Shown here: piece after piece, positions 29,647-39,300 of the stretch
Layout: each line of letters starts with the position of its first letter
How positions within the stretch are numbered: the first letter of the stretch is position 1
IMG/VR virus record: IMGVR_UViG_3300027763_000032
Span: 57,011-121,010 of that record
Source of the DNA: a virus
Length of the DNA stretch: 64,000 bases
Reading direction: 5' to 3' (one strand)
Program-made: the position numbers and the translations under genes
The notes under the pieces: generated by a model
What the model was told of the DNA's origin: nothing
Seen by the model: only the letters and a program-made list of their open reading frames with translations
Databases searched by the model: none

Positions 29647-30119
29647 CAGAAATACATGCAAAGCCCGTTGTTGACGGTAAATTTTGGATTGTGGAACAAG
29701 ATGAGAATAAAGTCGGTGTTCTAAAATTAACTGAGCAAAAGAAATTTGTCTTTAGTTCAAAAGATACTATTACGGTATTTGACACTAAGAAAAAATTGTT
29801 TGAGGCATTTGGATCAAATTTCTTTGTAGCTAAAAAGAAAAATGAAGAAGTTGAGGATCTAGACAGAGAAGTACACGGGTATCCAACAAGTAGTGCTCCT
29901 TACAATCCCATGTATGATGTAAAGAAACATTTACCACTCTTTACTAAAAGTAACAAATCAAAATCAGTTTATTGTGCAGGCTACTACATTATCAAATTTG
30001 ATAAAGGTTGGGTTAAGAGTTTTTGTCCTAAACTTATAACTGTTGAGCGTTATCAGTATGAAGGTCCATTTAAAACTGAAATGGAAATGAAACATAGGTT
30101 AAACAATGCAAACAGATAA
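29643..30119 (+). CDS. conserved phage protein, 158 aa
   Basis: REVHGYPTSSAPYNPMYDV (about 77-95) and KSKSVYCAGYYIIKFDKGWV (about 106-125) are segments I associate with a conserved, uncharacterised family of T4-like marine phages; KSFCPKLITVERY follows. Alpha/beta, soluble, no catalytic motif known to me. Overlaps rnh by ATGA and the next gene by 14 bp. Confidence 0.74.
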   Translation: MTEIHAKPVVDGKFWIVEQDENKVGVLKLTEQKKFVFSSKDTITVFDTKKKLFEAFGSNFFVAKKKNEEVEDLDREVHGYPTSSAPYNPMYDVKKHLPLFTKSNKSKSVYCAGYYIIKFDKGWVKSFCPKLITVERYQYEGPFKTEMEMKHRLNNANR

Positions 30120-30348
30120 GATTAATACAACTGTATTGACACAGTTTATGAATCAGGTCAAGGCCGCAGATACTGCTAATCAAAGAGAAATTAGATTAGA
30201 CATTGCCACTGCTAAAAACATTACACATACATTAGCAGTGGTAATGACTAGACTAGCAGGCAACTATGAAGGGCTAATGCAAGCACAGACTAAGGAAGAA
30301 CCAGTAATTACTGTTCAAATGGACGGTGGAATGTGGGCCGAAAAGTGA
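30106..30348 (+). CDS. hypothetical phage protein, 80 aa
   Basis: Helical protein (TVLTQFMNQVKAADTANQRE, NITHTLAVVMTRLAGNYEGL) with a short beta tail (VITVQMDGGMWAEK). Starts inside the previous gene. No known domain. A late promoter-like element lies in the short gap after it. Confidence 0.68.
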   Translation: MQTDKINTTVLTQFMNQVKAADTANQREIRLDIATAKNITHTLAVVMTRLAGNYEGLMQAQTKEEPVITVQMDGGMWAEK

Positions 30349-30357
30349 TGTAAGTGC

Positions 30358-30365
30358 GATAAATA
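30358..30365 (+). promoter_or_regulatory. T4-type late promoter (GATAAATA)
   Basis: GATAAATA lies in the 47-bp gap after the 80-aa gene. T4 spacing gives transcription from about 30371, with GGAG at 30381-30384 in the leader and the ATG at 30396. A late promoter inside an otherwise early/middle region would give the small genes at 30396 and 30677, and perhaps the genes beyond, a late dose. Confidence 0.62.
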
Positions 30366-30395
30366 TATACGTAGTTATTCGGAGATATGTATATT

Positions 30396-30680
30396 ATGAG
30401 TCGACCTAAACCAACAGTAGTACTTGAAAGCGTTAATAAAAAAACGTATAAGAGTGATCAAATCCTGGAAGCGGAAGCTATTTGGGCCGTTTTCCATTTA
30501 GGAAAACCGTTTAACTTAAAAAGTCAAAACAGTCTAAGTGGTTATCCGGGTAGCAAGTATAAGAAAGTCAGTTTTTCAAATCCTGGCCATGCACATAATC
30601 TTGCTAAAAAATTAAACACTTTATTCAATAGCAAAGACTTTGCTGTTTATAAACTAACAACTGGTGAAGAAATAAAGTGA
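30396..30680 (+). CDS. conserved phage protein, 94 aa
   Basis: The ATG at 30396 (MSRPKPTVVLESVNKKTYKS) is preferred to the upstream ATG at 30387 because GGAG is at correct distance. SNPGHAHNLAKKLNTLF (about 63-79) is a characteristic helix, and YPGSKYKKVSF precedes it. Basic; probably nucleic-acid binding. Overlaps the next gene by ATGA. Confidence 0.74.
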   Translation: MSRPKPTVVLESVNKKTYKSDQILEAEAIWAVFHLGKPFNLKSQNSLSGYPGSKYKKVSFSNPGHAHNLAKKLNTLFNSKDFAVYKLTTGEEIK

Positions 30681-31072
30681 ACAGAAAAACCTACACTAAA
30701 ATATTCTTAAAACAAGCCGATGTGGCTTTGACTGAAGAAAACATTAGTGCTAGTATGCGAGTGTGGTGGCAAAACAACAGAACCAAAAGTGAAGGCGGTC
30801 TACGTCTAACCGAAAAAGGTTTGGACTTTGTAAGAACCACTTTGGATTTGGCTGTTTACGAAGTTCCCTTTCCAACCGGATTCGATTTGAAACCACAAGT
30901 AATTATATTTTTGGACAGATTTATTGACTGTCCATATTTCTTAACAGACCGCTCAATAACAGTACTTTCGGAAAGAAAGTGTTTTGAGTTGTACCTATTT
31001 AATGGTGATGTCCAAAAATACGGAATCACCAAAGCCATGCGTAGCAAAAAAGCCACAGACGAAAATAGTTAA
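30677..31072 (+). CDS. hypothetical phage protein, 131 aa
   Basis: An N-terminal helix is followed by SASMRVWWQNNRTKSEGGLR, and a beta-rich half contains PQVIIFLDRFIDCPYFLTDR and ITVLSERKCFELYLFNGD. The general pattern is familiar from cyanophage genomes but has no assigned function. It ends 9 bp before a consensus promoter. Confidence 0.7.
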   Translation: MNRKTYTKIFLKQADVALTEENISASMRVWWQNNRTKSEGGLRLTEKGLDFVRTTLDLAVYEVPFPTGFDLKPQVIIFLDRFIDCPYFLTDRSITVLSERKCFELYLFNGDVQKYGITKAMRSKKATDENS

Positions 31073-31080
31073 AAAAGTTC

Positions 31081-31109
31081 TTGACTTTTCTAGCGTTTTG
31101 CGTTATAAT
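31081..31109 (+). promoter_or_regulatory. sigma70-type promoter for the MoxR-like gene
   Basis: TTGACT (31081-31086), 17-bp spacer, TATAAT (31104-31109). The leader continues to CAGGAG (31151-31156) ahead of the ATG at 31162. Confidence 0.8.
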
Positions 31110-31161
31110 ACTAATACTGCGAAACAAAAGCAGACTAATTTTTTAACACACAGGAGCTAGT

Positions 31162-32256
31162 ATGGCAAAAGCAGAAGTTATCAATCGTCAAGTGAGCCCG
31201 AACGGTGCGAAGAACGCTATTCGTAAGGCATTTAAGAAACAGCGTCCATTGTTCCTCTGGGGTCCCCCAGGCATTGGTAAGTCTGATGTCATTCATCAGT
31301 TAGGCGCAGAAATGGATGCTCATGTTATTGACATTCGTTTGAGTCTTTGGGAACCTACCGACATTAAGGGTATTCCTTACTTTGATAGCAACTCAGGTAC
31401 TATGGTTTGGGGTAGCCCAAGCGAACTGCCTACAAAAGAGTTTGCTTCTAAATTCCCCCACGTTATTTTGTTCTTAGACGAAATGAACTCTGCGGCTCCT
31501 AGCGTACAAGCGGCGGCTTATCAGTTGATTTTGAATCGTCGTGTTGGACAATATCATTTGCCAGATAACGTTCTTATTGTTGCGGCTGGTAACCGTGAAG
31601 CAGATAAGGGTGTTACTTACCGTATGCCTGCTCCGTTGGCTAACCGTTTTGTTCACTTGGAAATGCGTGTAGATTTTGATGACTGGTCACAATGGGCTAC
31701 TGTAAACAAAGTACATCCAGATGTGGTCGGTTACTGCACCTTTGCTAAGAAAGACCTGTACGACTTTGATCCAAAGTCTAGCTCACGTGCCTTTGCTACT
31801 CCACGTAGCTGGTCCTTTGTTAGCGAACTGTTGGAAGATGACGACACTAGCAACGACACATTGACCGATTTGATTGCGGGTGCGGTAGGAGAAGGTTTGG
31901 CTATTAAATTTATGGCTCATCGTAAGATTAGCTCTAAACTGCCTAAGCCAGAAGACATCCTTGCAGGCAAAGTTAAGAAAATGGAAACTAAGGAAATTAG
32001 TGCCATGTATTCTTTGACTGTGTCATTGTGCTATGAGCTCAAAGATGCGGCTGACAAGAATGACAAGAAGTTTAACGACAAAGTCAACTACTTCTTCCAA
32101 TTTATGATGGACAATTTTGAAACTGAATTGGTTGTGATGGGTACTAAACTTGCTCTTACCCAATACCAGTTGCCGTTGGATCCAGATGAGATTGCATGTT
32201 TTGATGACTTCCATACTAAGTTTGGCAAGTACATTGCGGCGGCTCAAACTAAGTAA
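31162..32256 (+). CDS. MoxR-family AAA+ ATPase
   Basis: 364 aa. Walker A is GPPGIGKS (34-41), Walker B is VILFLDEMN (101-109), and APLANRFVHLEM (about 161) supplies the sensor/arginine-finger region. MoxR ATPases act with VWA-domain proteins to remodel or assemble target proteins. The following gene encodes a VWA protein, behind its own promoter. A strong stem-loop ends this unit. Phage function is unknown, though such pairs recur in T4-like marine phages. Confidence 0.88.
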   Translation: MAKAEVINRQVSPNGAKNAIRKAFKKQRPLFLWGPPGIGKSDVIHQLGAEMDAHVIDIRLSLWEPTDIKGIPYFDSNSGTMVWGSPSELPTKEFASKFPHVILFLDEMNSAAPSVQAAAYQLILNRRVGQYHLPDNVLIVAAGNREADKGVTYRMPAPLANRFVHLEMRVDFDDWSQWATVNKVHPDVVGYCTFAKKDLYDFDPKSSSRAFATPRSWSFVSELLEDDDTSNDTLTDLIAGAVGEGLAIKFMAHRKISSKLPKPEDILAGKVKKMETKEISAMYSLTVSLCYELKDAADKNDKKFNDKVNYFFQFMMDNFETELVVMGTKLALTQYQLPLDPDEIACFDDFHTKFGKYIAAAQTK

Positions 32257-32262
32257 CCAAAA

Positions 32263-32290
32263 ATAAAAGGTGTAGAAATGCACCTTTTAT
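32263..32290 (+). terminator. stem-loop terminator between MoxR and VWA genes
   Basis: ATAAAAGGTG and CACCTTTTAT form a perfect 10-bp stem around the 8-nt loop TAGAAATG, starting 7 bp after the MoxR stop; the 3' arm is T-rich. It is immediately followed by a consensus promoter. The stem has few G-C pairs, so partial read-through is likely. Confidence 0.68.
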
Positions 32291-32291
32291 C

Positions 32292-32320
32292 TTGACTTTT
32301 ATATAGAATGACTGTATAAT
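32292..32320 (+). promoter_or_regulatory. sigma70-type promoter for the VWA gene
   Basis: TTGACT (32292-32297), 17-bp spacer, TATAAT (32315-32320), directly after the stem-loop. The ATG at 32352 follows with AGGAG at 32342-32346. Confidence 0.8.
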
Positions 32321-32351
32321 ACATATATACAGTAAAACACTAGGAGCAAAA

Positions 32352-33530
32352 ATGGCACATAGTACCGATCCAATTATTGATAAAATTGTAGTAGCCCGAG
32401 TAGGTCTATTACTCCGCCACCCATTCTTTGGTAATATGGCAACTCGCATGAAGCTTATTGACGCTAGCGATTGGTTGCCTACTGCCGCTACTGACTTCCG
32501 TAACTTCTACTTTAACCGCGAGTTTTTTGACAAGATGACTCCGCGTCAAGTTGAGTTTGTTGTTGCACACGAAATCTTGCATTGCGTATTTGACCATATG
32601 ATGCGTAACGAAGGTCGTGAAAAACAAATTTGGAACATTGCCGCTGACTATTGTGTTAACGGTATTTTGAAACGTGACCGTATTGGTGATGATCCTCCTG
32701 TCAAGTTCTTTTATGATCGCAAGTACGACAACTGGTCAGCTGAACAAGTATATGACGAAATCTTTAATAAGTATGATGAAGAACAACTTAACCAATTAGG
32801 TCAGATGTTAGATCATCATATGGATCCAGAAGGCGGCAAAGATGGACAGCCTCAGTATTCTAAAGACGAGTTAAAAAAGATCCGCGACGAGATCAAAGAA
32901 GCAATGATTCAAAGTGCCAATGCCGCAGGTGCAGGTAATGTGCCAGGTGAAATTGCACGTATGATCAAAGACATGACTGAGCCTAAAATGGATTGGCGCG
33001 AGATGTTGCGTATGAATATCCAAAGTCTTGTTAAGAATGACTTTAGTTTTAGCCGTCCTAACCGTAAAGGTCAAATGACTGGTGCTGTATTGCCCGGTTG
33101 TAATTTTGACACTAGCATTGACGTATGCGTAGCACTTGACATGTCAGGTTCTATTAGCGATGAAATGGGTGCGGATTTCTTAGGTGAAGTCAAAGGCATT
33201 ATGCAAGAGTTTAAAGATTTTAATATTAAGATTTGGTGTTTTGATACCAAAGTCTATAATGAGCAAGACTATGACTCTTACAACGGCGATGAGATTGACG
33301 AATACGAAATCATGGGCGGTGGCGGTACAGAATTTGACTGTAACTGGGACTACATGAAGGAACATGATATTCGTCCTAAGAAGTTTATTATGTTTACAGA
33401 CGGTTATCCTTGGAGTTCATGGGGTGACGAAGACTACTGTGATACAATCTTTGTTATCCACGGTAACGACACTATTGTTCCCCCATTTGGTAGCTATGCC
33501 TACTACGATATGGAAACGTCAACTGCCTAA
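32352..33530 (+). CDS. VWA-domain protein with N-terminal metallopeptidase-like motif
   Basis: 392 aa. HEILH (73-77) with a further His at 82 is an HExxH zinc motif in the N-terminal domain. A charged linker (about 150-195) leads to a C-terminal von Willebrand A domain with the MIDAS motif DMSGS (D263, S265, S267) and GGGGTEFD for the metal-binding Thr. This two-domain plan matches bacterial proteins that pair with MoxR ATPases. Enzyme activity and target are unknown. The next gene starts on its stop. Confidence 0.85.
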   Translation: MAHSTDPIIDKIVVARVGLLLRHPFFGNMATRMKLIDASDWLPTAATDFRNFYFNREFFDKMTPRQVEFVVAHEILHCVFDHMMRNEGREKQIWNIAADYCVNGILKRDRIGDDPPVKFFYDRKYDNWSAEQVYDEIFNKYDEEQLNQLGQMLDHHMDPEGGKDGQPQYSKDELKKIRDEIKEAMIQSANAAGAGNVPGEIARMIKDMTEPKMDWREMLRMNIQSLVKNDFSFSRPNRKGQMTGAVLPGCNFDTSIDVCVALDMSGSISDEMGADFLGEVKGIMQEFKDFNIKIWCFDTKVYNEQDYDSYNGDEIDEYEIMGGGGTEFDCNWDYMKEHDIRPKKFIMFTDGYPWSSWGDEDYCDTIFVIHGNDTIVPPFGSYAYYDMETSTA

Positions 33531-33814
33531 TGTTATCGCTAGATAAGATTAATCCCCTTAATGTATTAGGGTGCAGGGAGGTCGGTGATCCTCCTCCCCA
33601 TTTCCATTATCTCCAATTAAATCTCAAGTATAATATAGTAGAATCTGTTAGACAATGGATTTACGAAAATCTGCATAGTAGATTCTATCTAGGAGAGAGT
33701 TTACAACTTGATGAGAATCAATTTACAATAAAAATCAAAATTGGATTTGAAGAGCCAAAAGAAGCCAGTTTCTTTTTGCTTGCTTGTCCACTTTTAAAGT
33801 ATACAAATCATTAA
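33530..33814 (+). CDS. hypothetical phage protein, 94 aa
   Basis: The start overlaps the VWA stop by 1 bp. DPPPHFHYLQLNLKYNIVES and HSRFYLGESLQLDENQF suggest a small alpha/beta protein, with a beta strand pair and a C-terminal FFLLACPLL. Familiar style of a conserved phage hypothetical; no function assigned. Confidence 0.7.
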   Translation: MLSLDKINPLNVLGCREVGDPPPHFHYLQLNLKYNIVESVRQWIYENLHSRFYLGESLQLDENQFTIKIKIGFEEPKEASFFLLACPLLKYTNH

Positions 33815-33821
33815 AGTGATA

Positions 33822-33827
33822 TATAAT
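33822..33827 (+). promoter_or_regulatory. possible -10 box before the 76-aa gene
   Basis: TATAAT occurs in the short gap before the gene at 33854, with AAGGAG at 33842-33847 as its ribosome site. No -35 match lies at 16-18 bp, so if this is a promoter it needs an activator. Confidence 0.3.
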
Positions 33828-33853
33828 AGTACTTACAACCAAAGGAGTAAAAC

Positions 33854-34084
33854 ATGACTGAAACAACTACACAACCAGAAGCACAAACTACACCAGAAGC
33901 ACCAGCATCTGTAGATTTAACTGTACAAGACCTTGCAGGCCTACGTTCAGTAATCGATGTAGCAAGTTCACGTGGCGCATTTAAAGCCGCTGAGATGGAA
34001 GCTGTTGGAAAATTATTCAATAAGCTAAATGCATTCTTGGACCAAGTAGCTAAACAACAGCCTGCCCCAGCAGAAGGACAATAA
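33854..34084 (+). CDS. conserved small phage protein, 76 aa
   Basis: A disordered N-terminus rich in Thr/Glu/Pro (TTQPEAQTTPEAPASV) precedes a compact helical half (LAGLRSVIDVASSRGAFKA, MEAVGKLFNKLNAFLDQV). Small proteins of this plan are common in T4-like marine phages. Function unknown. Strong ribosome site AAGGAG. Confidence 0.74.
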   Translation: MTETTTQPEAQTTPEAPASVDLTVQDLAGLRSVIDVASSRGAFKAAEMEAVGKLFNKLNAFLDQVAKQQPAPAEGQ

Positions 34085-34088
34085 TCTA

Positions 34089-34703
34089 ATGGCCGATATC
34101 AAACACATTGGAAGGTTCAAATCAAACGGACGTAAATGTCTGATTGCATATAGAACACTGCCCGGTGAAAGTGATTCTGCATTAGTTATCCAAACTGAAA
34201 ATTTGACTGACGAAAATCACGACTCACTAATGAAGTTAGTTGAGTCGCAAGGTGCTCAATCAAGTTATGAATTTGCAGAGGTCCTGGCACGAACAAGATT
34301 CCAAGACGGTAGCATTATGCTATCTAACTTGCATAGTAATAAAAAATTACTTAAAGTAAAAACCAGCGAGATCGAAGTAGTTCCAAATATGAAGGCTGTT
34401 ATTAGTTTAGATCAACTAAATCAACTAATTGCTGAACAAAAAGGAATTAGTGTTAACGATCTAGCATTAGGTAATCAAACATCTGTGCAAGACGTTGCTA
34501 AAGTAAATGATCTAACAGTTGAAGAAGAAACTGTTCCACAAAAAGCATTTGAAACTAAACAATTAGATCAGCCACTTACTGATACTGACCTTGCAAAGAA
34601 ATATCGTTCCGATGCAGATCGTCTGAGCAAGGAAGCCGCTCAACTTCGTAGGATGGCTGAAGAGCTAGTTCCAACAAAGAAGAAAGCTGCCGTTGACGAG
34701 TGA
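34089..34703 (+). CDS. conserved phage protein with coiled-coil C-terminus, 204 aa
   Basis: The N-terminal half (GRKCLIAYRTLPGESDSALV, and NHDSLMKLVESQGAQSSYEF) recalls an uncharacterised family of cyanophage proteins. The C-terminal half is acidic, then helical and charged (SDADRLSKEAAQLRRMAEE). No catalytic motif. Overlaps the next gene by 4 bp. Confidence 0.74.
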   Translation: MADIKHIGRFKSNGRKCLIAYRTLPGESDSALVIQTENLTDENHDSLMKLVESQGAQSSYEFAEVLARTRFQDGSIMLSNLHSNKKLLKVKTSEIEVVPNMKAVISLDQLNQLIAEQKGISVNDLALGNQTSVQDVAKVNDLTVEEETVPQKAFETKQLDQPLTDTDLAKKYRSDADRLSKEAAQLRRMAEELVPTKKKAAVDE

Positions 34704-35020
34704 CAAAAAAGTCTTTGCCAAAAGACGTAGTTGAGTCGTGGCCAGAGATTTTTAGTGATATAGATGTTCGTGCAATACCGTTAGAGTATCTTGATTCCAT
34801 ACGGATCATTTTTGAAAACGGTAAAGTATGGGATATAGACATTGCCAAATATGCTAAACACTCTGGTGAAGATGACTTAGAAGGCCATCTTAAAGAACTA
34901 CTCAGCAACTACGAAGAGTCTATACAACATATAGACTTTCGCTTAGATGTCGCTAAAGTTAAAAAAGATGTGATAAAACAAACTAAGAGTTTTCTTAAAA
35001 AACCGAAAAGAGAAAAATGA
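34700..35020 (+). CDS. conserved phage protein, 106 aa, GTG start
   Basis: GTG at 34700 overlaps the preceding TGA. SLPKDVVESWPEIFSDIDVR and IPLEYLDSIRIIFENGKVWD recall a conserved family of T4-like marine phage proteins. The C-terminus is basic (FLKKPKREK). Overlaps the DHFR start by ATGA. Function unknown. Confidence 0.74.
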   Translation: MTKKSLPKDVVESWPEIFSDIDVRAIPLEYLDSIRIIFENGKVWDIDIAKYAKHSGEDDLEGHLKELLSNYEESIQHIDFRLDVAKVKKDVIKQTKSFLKKPKREK

Positions 35021-35553
35021 TAGCAGGAATGTTTGCAGTAGATAGTGTTGGGGGAATGGGATGGAAAGGTTCAATGCCTTGGCCTAATAACCCCGACGAT
35101 ATGAAATGGTTTAAAGCCACTACACAAAATCAAATTGTTGTCATGGGTAGAAAGACTTGGGATAGTCCCGATATGCCAAGTCCGCTACCAGGAAGACATA
35201 ATGTAGTGTTTACTAACAACTTTTTTGATCAAGACGATATTGAACAAATACGTGGCGATGTATGCGAAGCATTAGTCAGTTTAAAAAGCCACAATAAAAG
35301 AAAAAATATTTTTGTTATAGGTGGTCCAAATTTGCTTATGCAAAGTAGACCTGTACTTGAAAGAGTGTATCTTACTCGAATTTCAGGTGGATACTTAAAT
35401 GACACAACTATTGACCTAGTGGATTTTCTAGACGGAATGGTATTACACCAAACTGTTAATCTTGGATCTTGTATAGTAGAAGAATATCATAATGAAGCAA
35501 TATCATCAAGCGTTAAAGCATATACTAATAAACGGAAAAAACAAGACCGATAG
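35017..35553 (+). CDS. frd: dihydrofolate reductase
   Basis: 178 aa. GGMGWKGSMPWPNNPDDMKW contains the Met20-loop and substrate-binding pattern, VVMGRKTWDS the NADPH-binding core, LPGRHNVVFTN the adjacent strand, and FVIGGPNLLMQ the GG motif. It regenerates tetrahydrofolate for the thymidylate synthase encoded immediately downstream (T4 frd-td arrangement). The C-terminal ~20 residues lie inside the thyA gene, a 62-bp overlap. Confidence 0.93.
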   Translation: MIAGMFAVDSVGGMGWKGSMPWPNNPDDMKWFKATTQNQIVVMGRKTWDSPDMPSPLPGRHNVVFTNNFFDQDDIEQIRGDVCEALVSLKSHNKRKNIFVIGGPNLLMQSRPVLERVYLTRISGGYLNDTTIDLVDFLDGMVLHQTVNLGSCIVEEYHNEAISSSVKAYTNKRKKQDR

Positions 35554-36319
35554 AACGGGGGTAGGAACCCGTAGCGTATTTGGTTATCAAATGCGTTTTA
35601 ATCTGCAAGAAGGTTTTCCAGCTACAACTACTAAGAAGCTCGCCTGGCGAGCGGTTGTAAGCGAACTCCTTTGGTTCTTAGAGGGCAGTGGTGACGAACG
35701 CCGGCTTGCGGAGATCCTACACGGTACTAGAGATTTATCTAAAACAACAATATGGACTGCCAATGCTAAAGCAGACTATTGGTTACCTAGAGCACACTTT
35801 GAAGGTGACCTAGGTCGCGTCTACGGAGTACAGTGGAGAGACTTTCTAGGTGTTGACCAAGTACAACGACTAATCGACGGTATTAAGAACGACCCTAGCG
35901 GACGTAGACATATCCTTTCAGCATGGAATCCTGCCGAACTTACAGATATGGCGCTACCGCCATGTCATGTATTAAGTCAATTTGATGTGACTGACGGTTA
36001 TCTAAGCTGTCAAATGTATCAGCGTAGTTGCGATATGTTCTTAGGTGTACCTTTTAACATTGCCAGCTATAGTTTGCTAACACACATTATCGCTCGCGAG
36101 TGCGGTCTTAAGGTGGGGGACTTTGTTTGGACTGGTGGTGACTGCCATATCTACAACAATCACTTTGAAGCTGTGGAAGTTCAGCTAGGCAGAGAACCTA
36201 AGCCATTACCTACACTAGTTTTTACAACAGGCAAAAAAATCGCCGACTATACTGTCGACGATTTTGTATTGGATAACTATAATCCAGATCCAGCTATTAA
36301 AGCTGAAATGGCTGTTTAA
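35492..36319 (+). CDS. thyA: thymidylate synthase
   Basis: 275 aa with the family landmarks: DRTGVGTRSVFGYQMRF (dUMP-phosphate Arg), SELLWFLEGS, ALPPCHVLSQF with the catalytic Cys, YQRSCDMFLGVPFNIASYS, and GDCHIYNNH. It methylates dUMP to dTMP with methylene-tetrahydrofolate and so pairs with the DHFR upstream. No intron is evident. It converges with the minus-strand fibre gene (4-bp overlap). Confidence 0.96.
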   Translation: MKQYHQALKHILINGKNKTDRTGVGTRSVFGYQMRFNLQEGFPATTTKKLAWRAVVSELLWFLEGSGDERRLAEILHGTRDLSKTTIWTANAKADYWLPRAHFEGDLGRVYGVQWRDFLGVDQVQRLIDGIKNDPSGRRHILSAWNPAELTDMALPPCHVLSQFDVTDGYLSCQMYQRSCDMFLGVPFNIASYSLLTHIIARECGLKVGDFVWTGGDCHIYNNHFEAVEVQLGREPKPLPTLVFTTGKKIADYTVDDFVLDNYNPDPAIKAEMAV

Positions 36320-39300
36320 CGTATAAACGCTTCTATCACTTTAACTCCAGTATCATCACTAGATTCTAACGCAATAGCAAATACATCATTAGCATGTGGT
36401 ACAGCGGCTACTGCACATCCGTCATTGGCAGCTACTAGTCGTTGACCTTTACGTACTGCGCCAATAACCTTAACAGGAACTCTTCCTTTTAGTGCAACTG
36501 CTACGCCACCTTCTAGATCTTTGTTCATTAGATAAGCAGGTTTATCACTAACGACACCAATTGCTAGATCACCGTAGCTACTAGCAGTAACTTCTTTTTC
36601 ACCACCAATAGTTAATACTGTTCCAACTTCATAGTCAGCATCTGGTAGATATTTTTCTGCCAAGTCAGCAAAATATGCTTCGTTAGCAATACCTATAAAT
36701 CTATCAGCAGTAATTTCATTTGCACTAAAATTACCACTACTATTCCTAGCTACAATACTGCTTCCGACATTGCTTGAACTAGCATTAACGCCAATTGTAA
36801 CATTGTCGCCGCCACCCGGTACATAAGGAAGAACACCTTCATTTAATGTTACATAATTGCCAGCAGTTAATTGTCCCACGTAGTTACCTGATAGACTACC
36901 AGTTGAAATAGTAAAATTGTCAGCAAACTCAGCAGTAATAGTAATACCGCCTGAACCGTCAAATGATTGACTGCCTTTTAAGATGCCGCCTAATGTTATA
37001 GTTCTAGCTTGATGTAATTTGTCAGCTGTTGCGGCTTTACCGGTAAAGTAAGCACTAGTACCTGAGCCCGTTCCTTGACTTAAAACTACTGTTCCGTTTG
37101 GAGATAATACATCGCCGTTTACTCGAGCAATTACCGTTCCGTATCCGTTAACGCCATCGCCAAGTGTAAGTTTATTTTGGTTAGTATCATATGAGAATGT
37201 TGTTTGGTCAGCGTATATGCTTCTTGGCTGGCTTCCTGTGCCAGGCAATCCACCTGTAACAAATACAGGATAAAATGTTCCTACATCAGTTGGTTTGTCA
37301 GCAACTAAAATTTGAGAAGAATTACCTACACTAATCTGTGATAAATTTTTCCATTCAGGCACAGTTCCTGTGCTAGATAGTACATATCCAGCGGCGCCTA
37401 TTGAAAGATAGTTGGTAGTATTAGCGGCTGTTTGATATGGTATGTCGCCAAGTGTACCGTCGGATAAGTTTTTAGCCTTAGTAGCTGTTGCCGCGTTACC
37501 GCCAATTCCGTTGCCGTTGTCTGTTGCTACAATAGTTAATGATCCTGCGCCCGCAACTGTTTGACTTGAAAAGGCAACAGTTAAAGTCTGTTGACCTAAT
37601 GCAGGAGAATCAGCAACTATAGCAGTAATTGTTACTGTACCAGTGATTGCTGTACCTGTTACTTTGGCGCCTACTCTCCAATCAGCAAGACCTTGGAAAG
37701 TCCACGGTGCCAAAGAAGTACCCGAACCAGTAAATGTATCAACAAGCACAGTTATTGTTAATGCAATATAGTCAATAGCTGTGACTTTTCCGGACATTGT
37801 TATAGTATCGCCGCTTTGTGCTTTAGTTATTTTAATCCTATCATTAACCTGCCAACCTGGTACTTTTTGTACTGTCCAAGTTTTAGAACCAGTACCTACA
37901 GTATTAGTAGTTACTGAAACAAGATCATCGTAGCCGTTACCTGTAGGCACACTACCCGTATTGGCAACTGTATTAACATTAGATACAACAATAGTAGTAG
38001 ACGTTGCCGCACCGCTTGTCCCTACTAGAGTAGCATTGGTATTAGTAAGAGAAATTGGAACAGCAGTTGGAGCAATATTGATATTCCAAGTAGAGTTAGC
38101 TGTTGCTCCCACACCGTCTGTACGCGGTACTTTAAGGTTAGATCTTGCCTGTGTATCAGTTGATGCGTTTGTTCCGCCTGCGGCAATACCTAAAATACCG
38201 CCAACACCAAATTTAGCATCAACATAAGACTTAGGCACAGCCTGTTGATCACTGGCAACTGCTCCAGTTAATGTAACTGTTGCAAATGTTGGATCAGTTG
38301 GTTTGCCAACTAGGTCAGTGTATTCAATGCTGATATTTGCACTGCCGTCAAACGGTTTGCCGTTAATATTTCTTGGGGTTTTTAATACTGTAGCAGTACT
38401 AGCATTACCTTCAAATGTTGTTGCAGAGATTGTGCTAGATCCGTCAAGATTTCTTTTACGTGCAACTAGTGTATCTCCACTATTTGTAGCCATAAAGCTA
38501 GCTTGTAGATACGATGTTCCGACTCTTAATGTATTAGCCTGTGTTGCGGTGCCATCAAAGTTTGTAGCATATACAGTAGCCCATTTAGCATTAATACTGC
38601 CTAGGTTAAACCCAGAACTTGTTAGGTCTGGTCTAATACCAGCCTGATCAATTATTAATGGAAATACCGGTGTTGTATTTTGTTTAACTGAAAACGTAAT
38701 ACGCTGGCCGCCCAATCTAGCAGATATTTGTGGCTGATTGGCAATGACTTCAATTTTTAGATCGTCGTTTGCGCCTAAAGTGAGACCTTCATCAACACTG
38801 ACTTTAACTTGATATGGTAATGTTAATAAATTGTTTACTGGGCTTAGGTATTGATCTGGAGTTTTTCCGCCAAGACGTAGTGCATTTGAAACTGTACCCC
38901 AAAGTCTATATGTTCCGCCGCCGTTAGATCCGCTTACGCCAACTGCATCAACGTTAGGGAATGTAATACCACGCTTAATTTGTTTAGAAGACGGGTCTGT
39001 AAATCCAACAATTGTACTATCAGGGTCAGCAATGTTTAATACAAATTCATCTTCAGATATAATAAAGTTAACTGCACCGTTGACAGTAGCGGCAATGATT
39101 CCATGAGGCGTATTATTAGCATCAATAACGTTGCGGCTGACCATTTGTGTAATACCAGTGCCTGCATTTTGCGGGCCAACAGTTAACCAATCTGCTGTTA
39201 GGCCGCCAATTCTAACTTTTAATTGATCTTTATTAGAGTCAAACCATAAGTCGCCAGGTGTCGGGAATGGTGGCTCTGTTGCACTGTATTCTGCGCCGGT

